Shown here in pieces: positions 50,988 through 58,251 of a stretch of DNA of 64,000 nucleotides (its first letter is position 1; each line of letters begins with the position of its first letter). Source of the DNA: M3 sp045133615 (GTDB taxonomy: Bacteria > Bacteroidota > Bacteroidia > Bacteroidales > Muribaculaceae); the NCBI GenBank assembly GCA_045133615.1, contig JBGUUQ010000051.1, positions 1 to 64,000 of the forward strand. Reading direction: 5' to 3'. Made by a program: the position numbers and the translations under genes. Under the pieces are notes generated by a model, which saw nothing but the letters and a program-made list of their open reading frames with translations, searched no databases and was not told where the DNA came from.

Positions 50988-51428
50988 ATGGAAACAACCA
51001 CTTTACATTCATGCATGACTTACGGAATAAGTCATACTAAGGAATATAAACCCTCCGTAATTGCACCCTTTCTCATTGATAAAGATGCAGACGGTAAGTT
51101 TCTCAAGCGACATTCGGATGCTTATTTACTGCTCCGCCAAAACAGACTTCAGGAAACTATCGGTGCTGAGTCTATCCGCGCCTACCTCGACCAACAAAGA
51201 GCTATGCATGGTACCTCCCTCGTGCCTCACGACAATCTCTCCGACGAAGAACTTTTCAGCCTCATAGAGCCTAAGGAAGTCAACAACCTTACTACCGCTT
51301 ATGAGTTTGCTAACTACCTTAAAGAGAATGGTGATAAGGTAAAAGCCAAACAAAAGGAAATCGTCAGTCGCAAAAATAGCCTCGCTGACTTCTACAAGAA
51401 AATCGGTTATAAATCTAACGACAAATAA
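50988..51428 (+). CDS. Probable microvirus internal scaffolding protein (VP3-like)
   Basis: A 146-aa soluble, charged, mainly helical protein (MEQ-like start METTTLHSCMTYG, later LLLRQNRLQETIGAESIRAYLDQQRAMHG and LSDEELFSLIEPKEVNNLTTAYEFANYLKENGDKVKAKQKEIV). Position between VP1 and VP2, size and acidic-helical character fit the internal scaffolding protein of microviruses. I cannot confirm it by motif. 22 nt after VP1 and 2 nt before VP2. Confidence 0.7.
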   Translation: METTTLHSCMTYGISHTKEYKPSVIAPFLIDKDADGKFLKRHSDAYLLLRQNRLQETIGAESIRAYLDQQRAMHGTSLVPHDNLSDEELFSLIEPKEVNNLTTAYEFANYLKENGDKVKAKQKEIVSRKNSLADFYKKIGYKSNDK

Positions 51429-51430
51429 CT

Positions 51431-52762
51431 ATGCATATAATATTTCGTGACGAATATGGGACCATTGGTATCCGTGGCGATACCAAAGTCAATCTCTTCG
51501 GAATTGATGACCTTATCATTGGTTCTGCTGCTGCGTCTCTTGGCTCCTCGGTTATTGGTGGTATCTTCGGTTCCTCCTCTCAAAAAGACACCAACGCTAC
51601 CAACTTGCAGATAGCCCGCGAGACAAACGAGCAAAACTACAAGATTTGGCAAGAACAAAAAGAGCATAATATCGACATGTTTAACATGGAGAATCAGGCG
51701 AATATCGACATGTTTAATATGGAGAATCAGGCAGCTATAGACATGTGGAATATGCAAAACGCGTATAATGACCCCTCGGCACAAGCCGAGAGGTTGTTAA
51801 ACGCCGGTTTCAATCCACAACTCGCTCTCACTTCCTCGACTGCTGCCGGTAATGCTACCTCTGCTCCCTCCGTCGGTTCGCTCTCCTCCGCCTCCGCTAC
51901 TCCCGCTCAAGCACCCACCATGCAAGGAACAACCGTTACCTCTCCATTTCAAGTCGCTTGGCAGAACGCTATGCAAGGTATTCAAACCATGGTAGACGGC
52001 ATTAATAAGGCTGCTCTAATGCGCCCTACGATTGACAATTTGAACTCCGGTACAAACGTCAACAACAATCAAGCCGTTAAACTTGGTTTTGAAGCTAACT
52101 ATCAGAAGATAGTTAACAAATACGCTCCTACGCTCTTTGCTGAAGATGTTGAGACAAAGAAGTATAATAATGACCTTTTGGCTATGGATGTTACCTACGG
52201 ACGTGAAACGCGACAACTTCAAATAGCTTTGCTTCGTGCCGATTTTGCTTATAAGTCTTTAGACATAGAAAAGCAAACCATTCTTAACGCTTATCTCCCC
52301 GGCGAAAAGCAATTAGATATGATGACTAAAGGCGTGATGTATAGTAATCTTGTCCTCGATGGCAAAATGAAAGCTAAGGATTTGGCAAATTATTTCACCC
52401 GTTATCTCATGGTAAATATTGCTCATGCTAATGCTCTTAACTCTCAAAAAGAAGGTCAAGACATTAAGAATGAATCCGATAAGCTTGACCTTGACAATAA
52501 AAAAGCATTTCTCGAAGGATTTAAAACTAAGGAAGACGGAAAAATACTTGAATCGCTTGGCGGCTATTTGGCTGAATCTATGTTATTTGATGCCGAATTG
52601 CAAGATACGTGGATTAATCCTACTCGTGAAATTGATGCTATTCACGATTATAAAACCGCTAAACGCCGTAAAACTGGAGTTACGGGCTATTTTCATGATT
52701 TTATTGACCAATTTAGCGAATATGGACAAAAACTTTCCCCCTTTTTTAATTCGGCTAAATAA
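51431..52762 (+). CDS. Microvirus DNA pilot protein VP2
   Basis: A 443-aa pilot (minor spike) protein that carries DNA through the host envelope. A Gly/Ala-rich segment near the N-terminus (IGSAAASLGSSVIGGIFGSSSQ, a likely membrane helix at about 30-50) is typical. Then come three tandem 11-residue repeats NIDMFNMENQA / NIDMFNMENQA / AIDMWNMQNAY (about 80-112), the YNDPSAQAERLLNAGFNPQLAL box conserved in VP2, an Ala/Ser/Thr-rich stretch, and a long coiled-coil region. phiX174 H forms an alpha-helical tube; the 11-residue period fits such a helical barrel. Confidence 0.92.
   Translation: MHIIFRDEYGTIGIRGDTKVNLFGIDDLIIGSAAASLGSSVIGGIFGSSSQKDTNATNLQIARETNEQNYKIWQEQKEHNIDMFNMENQANIDMFNMENQAAIDMWNMQNAYNDPSAQAERLLNAGFNPQLALTSSTAAGNATSAPSVGSLSSASATPAQAPTMQGTTVTSPFQVAWQNAMQGIQTMVDGINKAALMRPTIDNLNSGTNVNNNQAVKLGFEANYQKIVNKYAPTLFAEDVETKKYNNDLLAMDVTYGRETRQLQIALLRADFAYKSLDIEKQTILNAYLPGEKQLDMMTKGVMYSNLVLDGKMKAKDLANYFTRYLMVNIAHANALNSQKEGQDIKNESDKLDLDNKKAFLEGFKTKEDGKILESLGGYLAESMLFDAELQDTWINPTREIDAIHDYKTAKRRKTGVTGYFHDFIDQFSEYGQKLSPFFNSAK
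51668..51766 (+). repeat. Three tandem 33-bp repeats in VP2
   Basis: Units 51668-51700, 51701-51733 and 51734-51766 encode NIDMFNMENQA twice and then AIDMWNMQNAY. The first two units differ by only two bases (aac/aat and gcg/gca), so the duplication is recent or kept by conversion. Confidence 0.85.
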
Positions 52763-52764
52763 AT

Positions 52765-52772
52765 TATCTTTG
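52765..52772 (+). promoter_or_regulatory. -7 box directly before the 41-aa membrane protein
   Basis: TAtcTTTG at 52765-52772, only 4 nt before ATG 52777. The -33 position reads TTTT (52742-52745, gap 19). Transcription would begin at or inside the start codon, so the mRNA would be leaderless, or this promoter serves only downstream sequence. Confidence 0.4.
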
Positions 52773-52776
52773 TGGT

Positions 52777-52902
52777 ATGGATATTTTTTTAACATTTGGA
52801 CCCTTTGTGCCTTTCTTGTTGCTCTTTGTGGTAATGATATTAGGCGCTATTTGGCTCATTATCATTTTGGTAAAAGCCATTATTAAAGAATTAAAGAAAT
52901 AA
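52777..52902 (+). CDS. Small phage membrane protein (41 aa)
   Basis: ATG at 52777 opens 41 codons: MDIFLTFGPFVPFLLLFVVM, then ILGAIWLIIILVKAIIKELKK. One or two long hydrophobic helices are followed by a basic tail, a topology seen in small phage lysis or superinfection-exclusion proteins. It lies 14 nt after VP2 and is the last frame before the non-coding block. No family is recognisable. The hydrophobic composition and the position support it being real. Confidence 0.6.
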   Translation: MDIFLTFGPFVPFLLLFVVMILGAIWLIIILVKAIIKELKK

Positions 52903-52920
52903 TCCCTACCCTTTACACTT

Positions 52921-52951
52921 CGGGCGCGCGCGTGCTACACGTGTGCGCCTG
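52921..52951 (+). terminator. GC-rich stem-loop closing the phage structural operon
   Basis: The stem ggcgcgcgcgt (52923-52933) / acgtgtgcgcc (52939-52949) has two G-U wobbles and a 5-nt loop gctac; outer bases extend it to 52921/52951. TGTTGTTTATT follows. It acts as a terminator for VP1-VP2 transcripts, or as an ssDNA structure. Confidence 0.65.
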
Positions 52952-53296
52952 TTGTTTATTATCCTAAAAGTCGACAAATTGAGGGCTGATCAGCTTCAGC
53001 TCTCTCGATTTATTGGAATAAAACGGAACAACGCGAAGCCCGTAAAAAGATAAAAAGCGAAGCGTCTCCATTTTCGGAAATAACACCGAGCGCGGAAGAC
53101 CGCGCGAGACCTCTACGAAAATACGGACGGAGTGCATCCCGTCGAGCGAAGCGAGCGGGACCGCCCTACTCTGATGCGAAGCCATTACACTTTTGCCCGA
53201 AAGGGTTCGCGGTTTGCTCTTGCTCCCGCGAACAATATTTCCTTGGCTTATTATAGCAAAAGTGACAGAAAAATATTACCTTTGTAAACTGCTCAC

Positions 53297-53318
53297 TCAT
53301 GTTAAATTCATGTTAAAT
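53297..53318 (+). repeat. Two exact tandem 11-mers resembling the XerD arm
   Basis: TCATGTTAAAT at 53297-53307 and again at 53308-53318, 2 nt left of the right attachment site. Each matches the host XerD arm TTATGTTAAAT at 10 of 11 positions, but in the opposite orientation to the arm in the neighbouring site. They may be extra Xer-binding half-sites. Confidence 0.7.
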
Positions 53319-53320
53319 CT

Positions 53321-53348
53321 AATTAACCTATTGTAAGTTATAAGAAAA
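53321..53348 (-). other. Right dif-like attachment site (attR)
   Basis: Plus strand AATTAACCTAT (53321-53331), core TGTAAG (53332-53337), TTATAAGAAAA (53338-53348). Core and right arm are identical to attL, and identity continues through AATATT. The left arm, which comes from the phage, differs from the host arm (ATTTAACATAA) at four or five positions, so the phage carries a degenerate XerD arm. Confidence 0.85.
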
Positions 53349-53396
53349 ATATTTCCGTCTCAACCGCGACAAAATTCACATCACCACCTCCACAAA

Positions 53397-53427
53397 TTGC
53401 ATAACACACGAATTATCGTTATCTTTA
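53397..53427 (+). promoter_or_regulatory. Host promoter of the metal-efflux operon
   Basis: TTGC (53397-53400), 19 nt, TAtcTTTa (53420-53427; last base differs from the consensus G), 23 nt before the ATG at 53451. It lies 48 nt right of attR, so the prophage did not break it. Confidence 0.65.
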
Positions 53428-53450
53428 CATCGCAATTCTTATTTTGAATT

Positions 53451-53891
53451 ATGACGTTGCCCTCAAAAATCATATCAACACTTGTTTCCATTACAGTTGT
53501 GATGGCTTCATTGTTGCAATTTCATCACCACGATTGCGATGGCAACATTTACATTCATCTGACCACACTCGACGACATTGCGCTCGGATACTCCGGTCTG
53601 CACATTGACGAATGTAACCATTCCGATGACCATCACCACACCACAGATTGCAACGACCACGAAAATTGCGCACTTCACATCGCCATTTCCAAAGCCACAA
53701 AACAAAGTCAGCAATCCGTTGCCTCCCCGTCATTCGACTTGTCATATATTTTGGCAGACATTCTTGAATTGCAAAAACCGCAAAATGAAACTCATATTTC
53801 ATACAATACACACATATTTTTCCTAATCTGCCCCAATTCGCAGTTACCCTCATTGCTGCGAGCACCACCGACAATCGCCCAATACAAATAG
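53451..53891 (+). CDS. His-rich exported protein (DUF6769-like)
   Basis: A 146-aa protein with an N-terminal hydrophobic segment (ISTLVSITVVMASLLQ). The mature part is rich in His, Asp and Cys (FHHHDCDGNIYIHL, ECNHSDDHHHTTDCNDHENCALHIAI), typical of a metal-binding periplasmic protein. I recall a DUF6769 family placed before RND metal-efflux genes in Bacteroidales. It heads the operon with a periplasmic adaptor, pump and outer-membrane factor. It may trap or hand over the metal ion (inference). The metal is not evident from sequence. Confidence 0.75.
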   Translation: MTLPSKIISTLVSITVVMASLLQFHHHDCDGNIYIHLTTLDDIALGYSGLHIDECNHSDDHHHTTDCNDHENCALHIAISKATKQSQQSVASPSFDLSYILADILELQKPQNETHISYNTHIFFLICPNSQLPSLLRAPPTIAQYK

Positions 53892-53934
53892 TTATATATC
53901 AACCACTTATCTACTAACCAAATTCTTTTTTTTC

Positions 53935-55143
53935 ATGAAACTACATATTTCTATCCTATCTATAGGACTTGCCTTGGCATGTCTTAGTTGCTCACATTCA
54001 GCCAAAGACGATGGTCTGGGCCACGACCATAGCCATCATCATCACGAAGAACCCGCCCACACTCATGGTCATCACGAAGAGCCCGAAGGTCATCACCACG
54101 AACACGAGCACGCCAAAGACGCTCACAGCAACGATGAAATCGTACTCGAACCCTCTGCTGCTCACCGTTTTGGCGTTCAGGTACAAACAATTACGCCTCG
54201 CGACTTCAACGAAATTGTTAAAGTTTCCGGACAAATCATATCCGCACCCGGCGACCAAGGTGTCGCATCTGCCCAATCGGCAGGCATCGTATCCATCGCC
54301 GGCGGCATCACAGAAGGATGTCGTATCTCCGCAGGAACATCCATAGCACATATATCGGCACAAAAAATGGCTGGAGGCGATCCCAACGCCACCGCAAAAG
54401 CCAACTTAGATGCCACCAAGCGCGAACTCGACCGCATCACCCCTCTACATGCCGACGGCATAGTCTCCACCAAAGACTTCAATGCCGCCAAGCAAGCCTA
54501 CGAACTCGCCCGCGCAGCATATTCCGGCAACTCATCCGGTAGCGCAGTTTCCTCCCCGATAGCCGGAGTCATAACCCAGATTCTCGTTCAGCAAGGCCAA
54601 TTTGTCGAAGCCGGACAACCCATAGCCGTAATATCTAAAAACTCTCGACTCACATTACGCGCCGACCTTCCGGAAAAATACTACAACTTCCTACCCACCA
54701 TCACCACAGCAAATTTCCGCCCTTCCTACTCCGACTCAATCATATCATTAAGCAAAATCAACGGCACAGTCATATCCGCATCCTCCTCCGCTGCCCCGTC
54801 GCAGTCCGGATATATTCCCGTCTACTTCTCATTCGACAACGACGGCTCTGCCATTCCCGGCACATTTGCCGAGATATATCTCATCGGAGCCACCCGTCCA
54901 AACGCAATAGTCGTCCCTATCGAAGCCATCACCGAGCAGCAAGGCAAATACTACGCCTATGTCCGTCTCGATGAAGAATGTTACGAAAAACGCCTCGTTT
55001 CATTAGGCAAATCCAACGGAAGTGAAGTCGAAATTTTGTCCGGACTCAATATCGGCGACAACGTTGTCTCCCATGGAGCTATCATCGTAAAACTTGCCGA
55101 GTCAAGCGGAGTTATCCCCGAAGGACATAGCCATAACCATTAA
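53935..55143 (+). CDS. RND efflux periplasmic adaptor subunit (CusB/CzcB-like lipoprotein)
   Basis: A 402-aa membrane-fusion protein. Signal with lipobox (LACLSC), then a His-rich segment of about 50 residues (HDHSHHHHEEPAHTHGHHEE...), then the adaptor core: GQIISAPGDQGVASAQSAGIV (lipoyl/barrel-sandwich half), an alpha-hairpin (KANLDATKRELDRITPLHADGIVSTKDFNAAKQAYELARAAYSG), and SPIAGVITQILVQQGQFVEAGQPIAVIS. The beta-barrel and membrane-proximal domains follow. It joins the inner-membrane pump to the TolC-like channel. The His-rich head suggests a divalent metal such as Zn, Ni or Co, but Cu cannot be excluded. Confidence 0.92.
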   Translation: MKLHISILSIGLALACLSCSHSAKDDGLGHDHSHHHHEEPAHTHGHHEEPEGHHHEHEHAKDAHSNDEIVLEPSAAHRFGVQVQTITPRDFNEIVKVSGQIISAPGDQGVASAQSAGIVSIAGGITEGCRISAGTSIAHISAQKMAGGDPNATAKANLDATKRELDRITPLHADGIVSTKDFNAAKQAYELARAAYSGNSSGSAVSSPIAGVITQILVQQGQFVEAGQPIAVISKNSRLTLRADLPEKYYNFLPTITTANFRPSYSDSIISLSKINGTVISASSSAAPSQSGYIPVYFSFDNDGSAIPGTFAEIYLIGATRPNAIVVPIEAITEQQGKYYAYVRLDEECYEKRLVSLGKSNGSEVEILSGLNIGDNVVSHGAIIVKLAESSGVIPEGHSHNH

Positions 55144-55155
55144 TGCCGTATCATC

Positions 55156-58100
55156 ATGCTTAACAAAATCATACGGTTTTCACTCAACAACCGCATCATA
55201 GTCCTAATCCTTGCCGGACTATTGACACTCGCCGGTGTATTCGTTCTCACACGCACCGAAGTTGATATATTTCCCGACCTCAACGCCCCCACAGTCGTCG
55301 TAATGACCGAAGCACCGGGATTTGCGCCTGAAGAAGTCGAAAAACTCGTTTCATTCCCCCTCGAGACCTCCGTCAACGGAGCTACAGGCGTACGCCGTGT
55401 ACGCTCATCGTCAGCGACAGGCTTCTCCGTCGTATGGGTAGAATTCGATTGGGGTACCGACATCTATCAAGCCCGACAGATTGTATCCGAAAAGATTGCA
55501 AGCGTAAGCGAACAGCTTCCTCCAGGAGTCAACACCCCCACTCTTGGTCCGCAATCATCCATTCTTGGCGAAATCATGATTATCGGACTCACTGCCGATT
55601 CCACATCCATGAGCGATTTGCGCACACTTGCCGACCGCACCATCCGCCCGCGATTACTCGCCATCGGAGGAGTCTCACAAGTAGCCGTAATCGGAGGTGA
55701 CATCAAAGAATACCAAATCCAATTGGCTCCGGAACGCATGAAACACTACAATGTAACCCTCGATGAGGTCACATCATGCGTAGAAGGCATCAACAACAAT
55801 GCTGCCGGAGGCGTACTCTACGAATACGGCAACGAATACATCATCAAAGGCGACGTAAACACCACATCCACCGAAGCCCTTGGCAAAGCCGTTATCCGCA
55901 GCGACCAACAAGGCACAATTCTCCTCGAAGACATCGCCACCGTACAGATTGGCAACAAAATGCCGCGACTTGGTGTCGCTTCCGTTAAGGCACAACCCGC
56001 CGTACTCATCACCTGCACCAAGCAACCCGCCGTCGGCACCATCGAGTTGACCGAAAAGATTGAGCACGAACTCGCTTCGATGCAAAAAAATCTACCTCCC
56101 GACATCGTTGTATCCACCGACATTTTCAAGCAAAGCGACTTTATTGACAACTCCATCTCCAACCTACAGCAGTCGCTTATCGAAGGTGCCATATTCGTTA
56201 TCATCATCCTCTTCCTCTTCTTGATGAACACGCGCACCACCATCATCTCCCTCGTCGCGCTCCCGCTATCCATCATCATCGCCGTACTCGTCCTCTACTT
56301 CATGGGATTCAGCATCAACACCATGAGCCTCGGTGGTATAGCCATAGCCATTGGATCGCTTGTCGACGATGCAATTGTCGATGTCGAAAACGTCTACAAA
56401 CGCCTGCGGGCCAACCGCTCTCTGCCCGAAGAGCAACGCCGTTCCACACTCGACATCGTCTTCCACGCATCCACCGAAGTCCGCATGCCCATTTTCAACT
56501 CCTCCCTCATCATCATAGCGAGTTTCCTTCCCCTCTTCTTCCTCAGTGGCATCGAAGGACGCATGTTGATACCCCTCGGCATATCATTTATCGTCGCACT
56601 CATTGCGTCCACCATCGTAGCCCTCACCATCACCCCCGTCCTTTGCAGCTACATGCTCGGCACTCCGAAAGCCCTCAACTCTTTGGATAAAGAGCCGTGG
56701 ACAACCACAAAACTAAAGGTCGGCTACACCAAAGTTCTGCAATGGTGCTTCGACCACAAACGCATTCTTCTTGGCGGGACTGGCGGATTATTCCTCCTCG
56801 CCGGTATTCTGTTCTTCACCCTCGGTCGAAGCTTTCTCCCCTCTTTCAACGAAGGTTCTTTCACCATCAACGTAAGCACCCTTCCCGGCATCTCGCTCGA
56901 CGAAAGCGACCGCATCGGACGTGAAGCCGAGCAGATCATCATGTCCATCCCCGAAGTGCAGACCGTTGCCCGCAAGACAGGTCGAGCCGAACTCGACGAA
57001 CACTCGCTTGGTGTCAACGTCTCTGAGATTGAAGCCCCCTACATCCTCGACAATCGTTCGCGCGGAGAAGTCGTTCGCGAGCTCCGAGCTAAATTGTCCG
57101 AACTTCCCGGCGTAAACATCGAGATTGGGCAACCGATTTCCCACCGCATCGACGCCATGCTCTCCGGTACTGAAGCCCAAATCGCCATCAAACTATTTGG
57201 CGACGACCTCAATCGGCTCTATTCCATCGGTAGCCAAATCAAAAAAGCGATATCCGATGTCGAAGGCATCGCCGACGTCAACATAGAGCAACAAATCGAG
57301 CGTCCGCAACTCGACATCCGTCCTCGTCGCGAAATGCTTGCCAAATACGGAATCCCGGTCAACGAATTCACCCACTTCATCGATGTCACACTTGCCGGAC
57401 AAGTTGTATCGCAGGTCTACGAACAAGGCTTACCCTACGACATCACCGTACGCCTCGACGACGACCGCCGCAACTCCATCGCCAAGATTTCCGATTTGAT
57501 GATCGACAGCAACGTCGGTAAAATTCCCCTAAGCTATGTTGCCGACATCGTTTCAACATCCGGTCCCAACACTATCAACCGCGAAAACGTCAGCCGACGC
57601 ATCGTCATCTCTGCCAACGTCGACGACCGCGACCTCCGCAGCGTAGTCAACGACATCCAAGAGCACATCGCCGAACATATCGAACTCCCCGAAAACTACT
57701 ACATCACCTACGGCGGACAGTTTGAAAGCGAAGCCGAAGCCTCCCGCACACTGGCACTCACCTCCATCGGCGCACTGATTGTGATATTCATGCTCCTCTA
57801 CCAAGAGTTCCGCAACATCCGTCAGTCGCTCATCATCCTCCTCAACATGCCGTTGGCCATGATTGGAGGCGTACTGATACTTTGTCTCACCTCCGGCGAA
57901 CTAAATATTCCGGCTATCATCGGCTTCATCTCGCTTCTCGGCATCACCACCCGCAACGGCATGCTGCTCATGTCGCGCTACAACCATCTGTGCGACGAAG
58001 GAATGCCACTGCGCCAACGCATCTTCGTTGGTTCCGCCGACCGTCTCAACCCCATCATCATGACAGCACTCACCTCGGCATTGGCACTCATTCCAATCGC

Positions 58101-58251
58101 CCTGCGCGGAGGTGAACCGGGCAACGAAATCCAATCTCCGCTGGCAATCGTCATCCTCGGAGGACTGCTCACCTCTACCATTCTCAACGTATTGGTCGTT
58201 CCCGTCGTCTACTATCTCACATATCGAAACAAAGAAAACGTATCAAAATGA
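55156..58251 (+). CDS. Heavy-metal efflux RND pump (CusA/CzcA family)
   Basis: A 1031-aa HME-RND transporter with 12 membrane helices and two large periplasmic loops. The N-terminus MLNKIIRFSLNNRIIVLILAG and TEVDIFPDLNAPTVVVMTEAPG are typical. TM4 holds the charged motif GGIAIAIGSLVDDAIVDVENVYKRL; the acidic residues take part in proton relay and differ from both the classic CzcA (DFGxxVDGxxVxxEN) and CusA patterns, so metal specificity is open. GITTRNGMLLMSRYNHL marks TM10-11. It overlaps the TolC-like gene by 4 nt and starts 12 nt after the adaptor. Confidence 0.94.
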   Translation: MLNKIIRFSLNNRIIVLILAGLLTLAGVFVLTRTEVDIFPDLNAPTVVVMTEAPGFAPEEVEKLVSFPLETSVNGATGVRRVRSSSATGFSVVWVEFDWGTDIYQARQIVSEKIASVSEQLPPGVNTPTLGPQSSILGEIMIIGLTADSTSMSDLRTLADRTIRPRLLAIGGVSQVAVIGGDIKEYQIQLAPERMKHYNVTLDEVTSCVEGINNNAAGGVLYEYGNEYIIKGDVNTTSTEALGKAVIRSDQQGTILLEDIATVQIGNKMPRLGVASVKAQPAVLITCTKQPAVGTIELTEKIEHELASMQKNLPPDIVVSTDIFKQSDFIDNSISNLQQSLIEGAIFVIIILFLFLMNTRTTIISLVALPLSIIIAVLVLYFMGFSINTMSLGGIAIAIGSLVDDAIVDVENVYKRLRANRSLPEEQRRSTLDIVFHASTEVRMPIFNSSLIIIASFLPLFFLSGIEGRMLIPLGISFIVALIASTIVALTITPVLCSYMLGTPKALNSLDKEPWTTTKLKVGYTKVLQWCFDHKRILLGGTGGLFLLAGILFFTLGRSFLPSFNEGSFTINVSTLPGISLDESDRIGREAEQIIMSIPEVQTVARKTGRAELDEHSLGVNVSEIEAPYILDNRSRGEVVRELRAKLSELPGVNIEIGQPISHRIDAMLSGTEAQIAIKLFGDDLNRLYSIGSQIKKAISDVEGIADVNIEQQIERPQLDIRPRREMLAKYGIPVNEFTHFIDVTLAGQVVSQVYEQGLPYDITVRLDDDRRNSIAKISDLMIDSNVGKIPLSYVADIVSTSGPNTINRENVSRRIVISANVDDRDLRSVVNDIQEHIAEHIELPENYYITYGGQFESEAEASRTLALTSIGALIVIFMLLYQEFRNIRQSLIILLNMPLAMIGGVLILCLTSGELNIPAIIGFISLLGITTRNGMLLMSRYNHLCDEGMPLRQRIFVGSADRLNPIIMTALTSALALIPIALRGGEPGNEIQSPLAIVILGGLLTSTILNVLVVPVVYYLTYRNKENVSK

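Larger units (their letters stand above)
46659..53320 (+). mobile_element. Integrated microvirus (Alpavirinae/Gokushovirinae-like prophage), about 6.66 kb
   Basis: A complete ssDNA-phage genome bounded by dif-like sites. All hallmark genes are present on the plus strand: VP4 replication initiator, VP1 major capsid, a scaffold-like protein and VP2 pilot protein, plus an M15 peptidase and small frames. Genes are packed with ATGA-type overlaps at the left end. No integrase or recombinase is encoded; the boundary repeats (46659-46686, 53321-53348) share the 6-bp core and one 11-bp arm of a Xer site. Integration of Bacteroidetes microviruses at dif by host XerC/XerD is established (the temperate microvirus prophages described in Bacteroides and Prevotella). 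All reading frames are intact, so the element may be inducible. Core-to-core distance is 6662 bp. Confidence 0.93.
52903..53320. other. Non-coding, hairpin-rich right end of the prophage
   Basis: A 418-nt block without a convincing gene. Structures: GC-rich stem-loop 52921-52951; perfect palindrome GCTGATCAGC 52985-52994; GCGCGG-aaga-CCGCGC 53090-53105; CCC-GAAA-GGG 53196-53205; 8-bp stem gttcgcgg/ccgcgaac 53205-53233. The mini-hairpin heptamer GCGAAGC occurs four times (53033, 53057, 53146, 53176). A -7-like TAccTTTG (53277-53284) points right, and two tandem 11-mers (53297-53318) abut the attachment site. This is the likely place for origin or packaging signals. Confidence 0.7.

Noticed and set aside
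52964..53185. 73-aa minus-strand frame in the phage non-coding block
   Set aside because: All phage genes are on the other strand, and the frame lies over stems and repeated GCGAAGC motifs. No recognisable protein.
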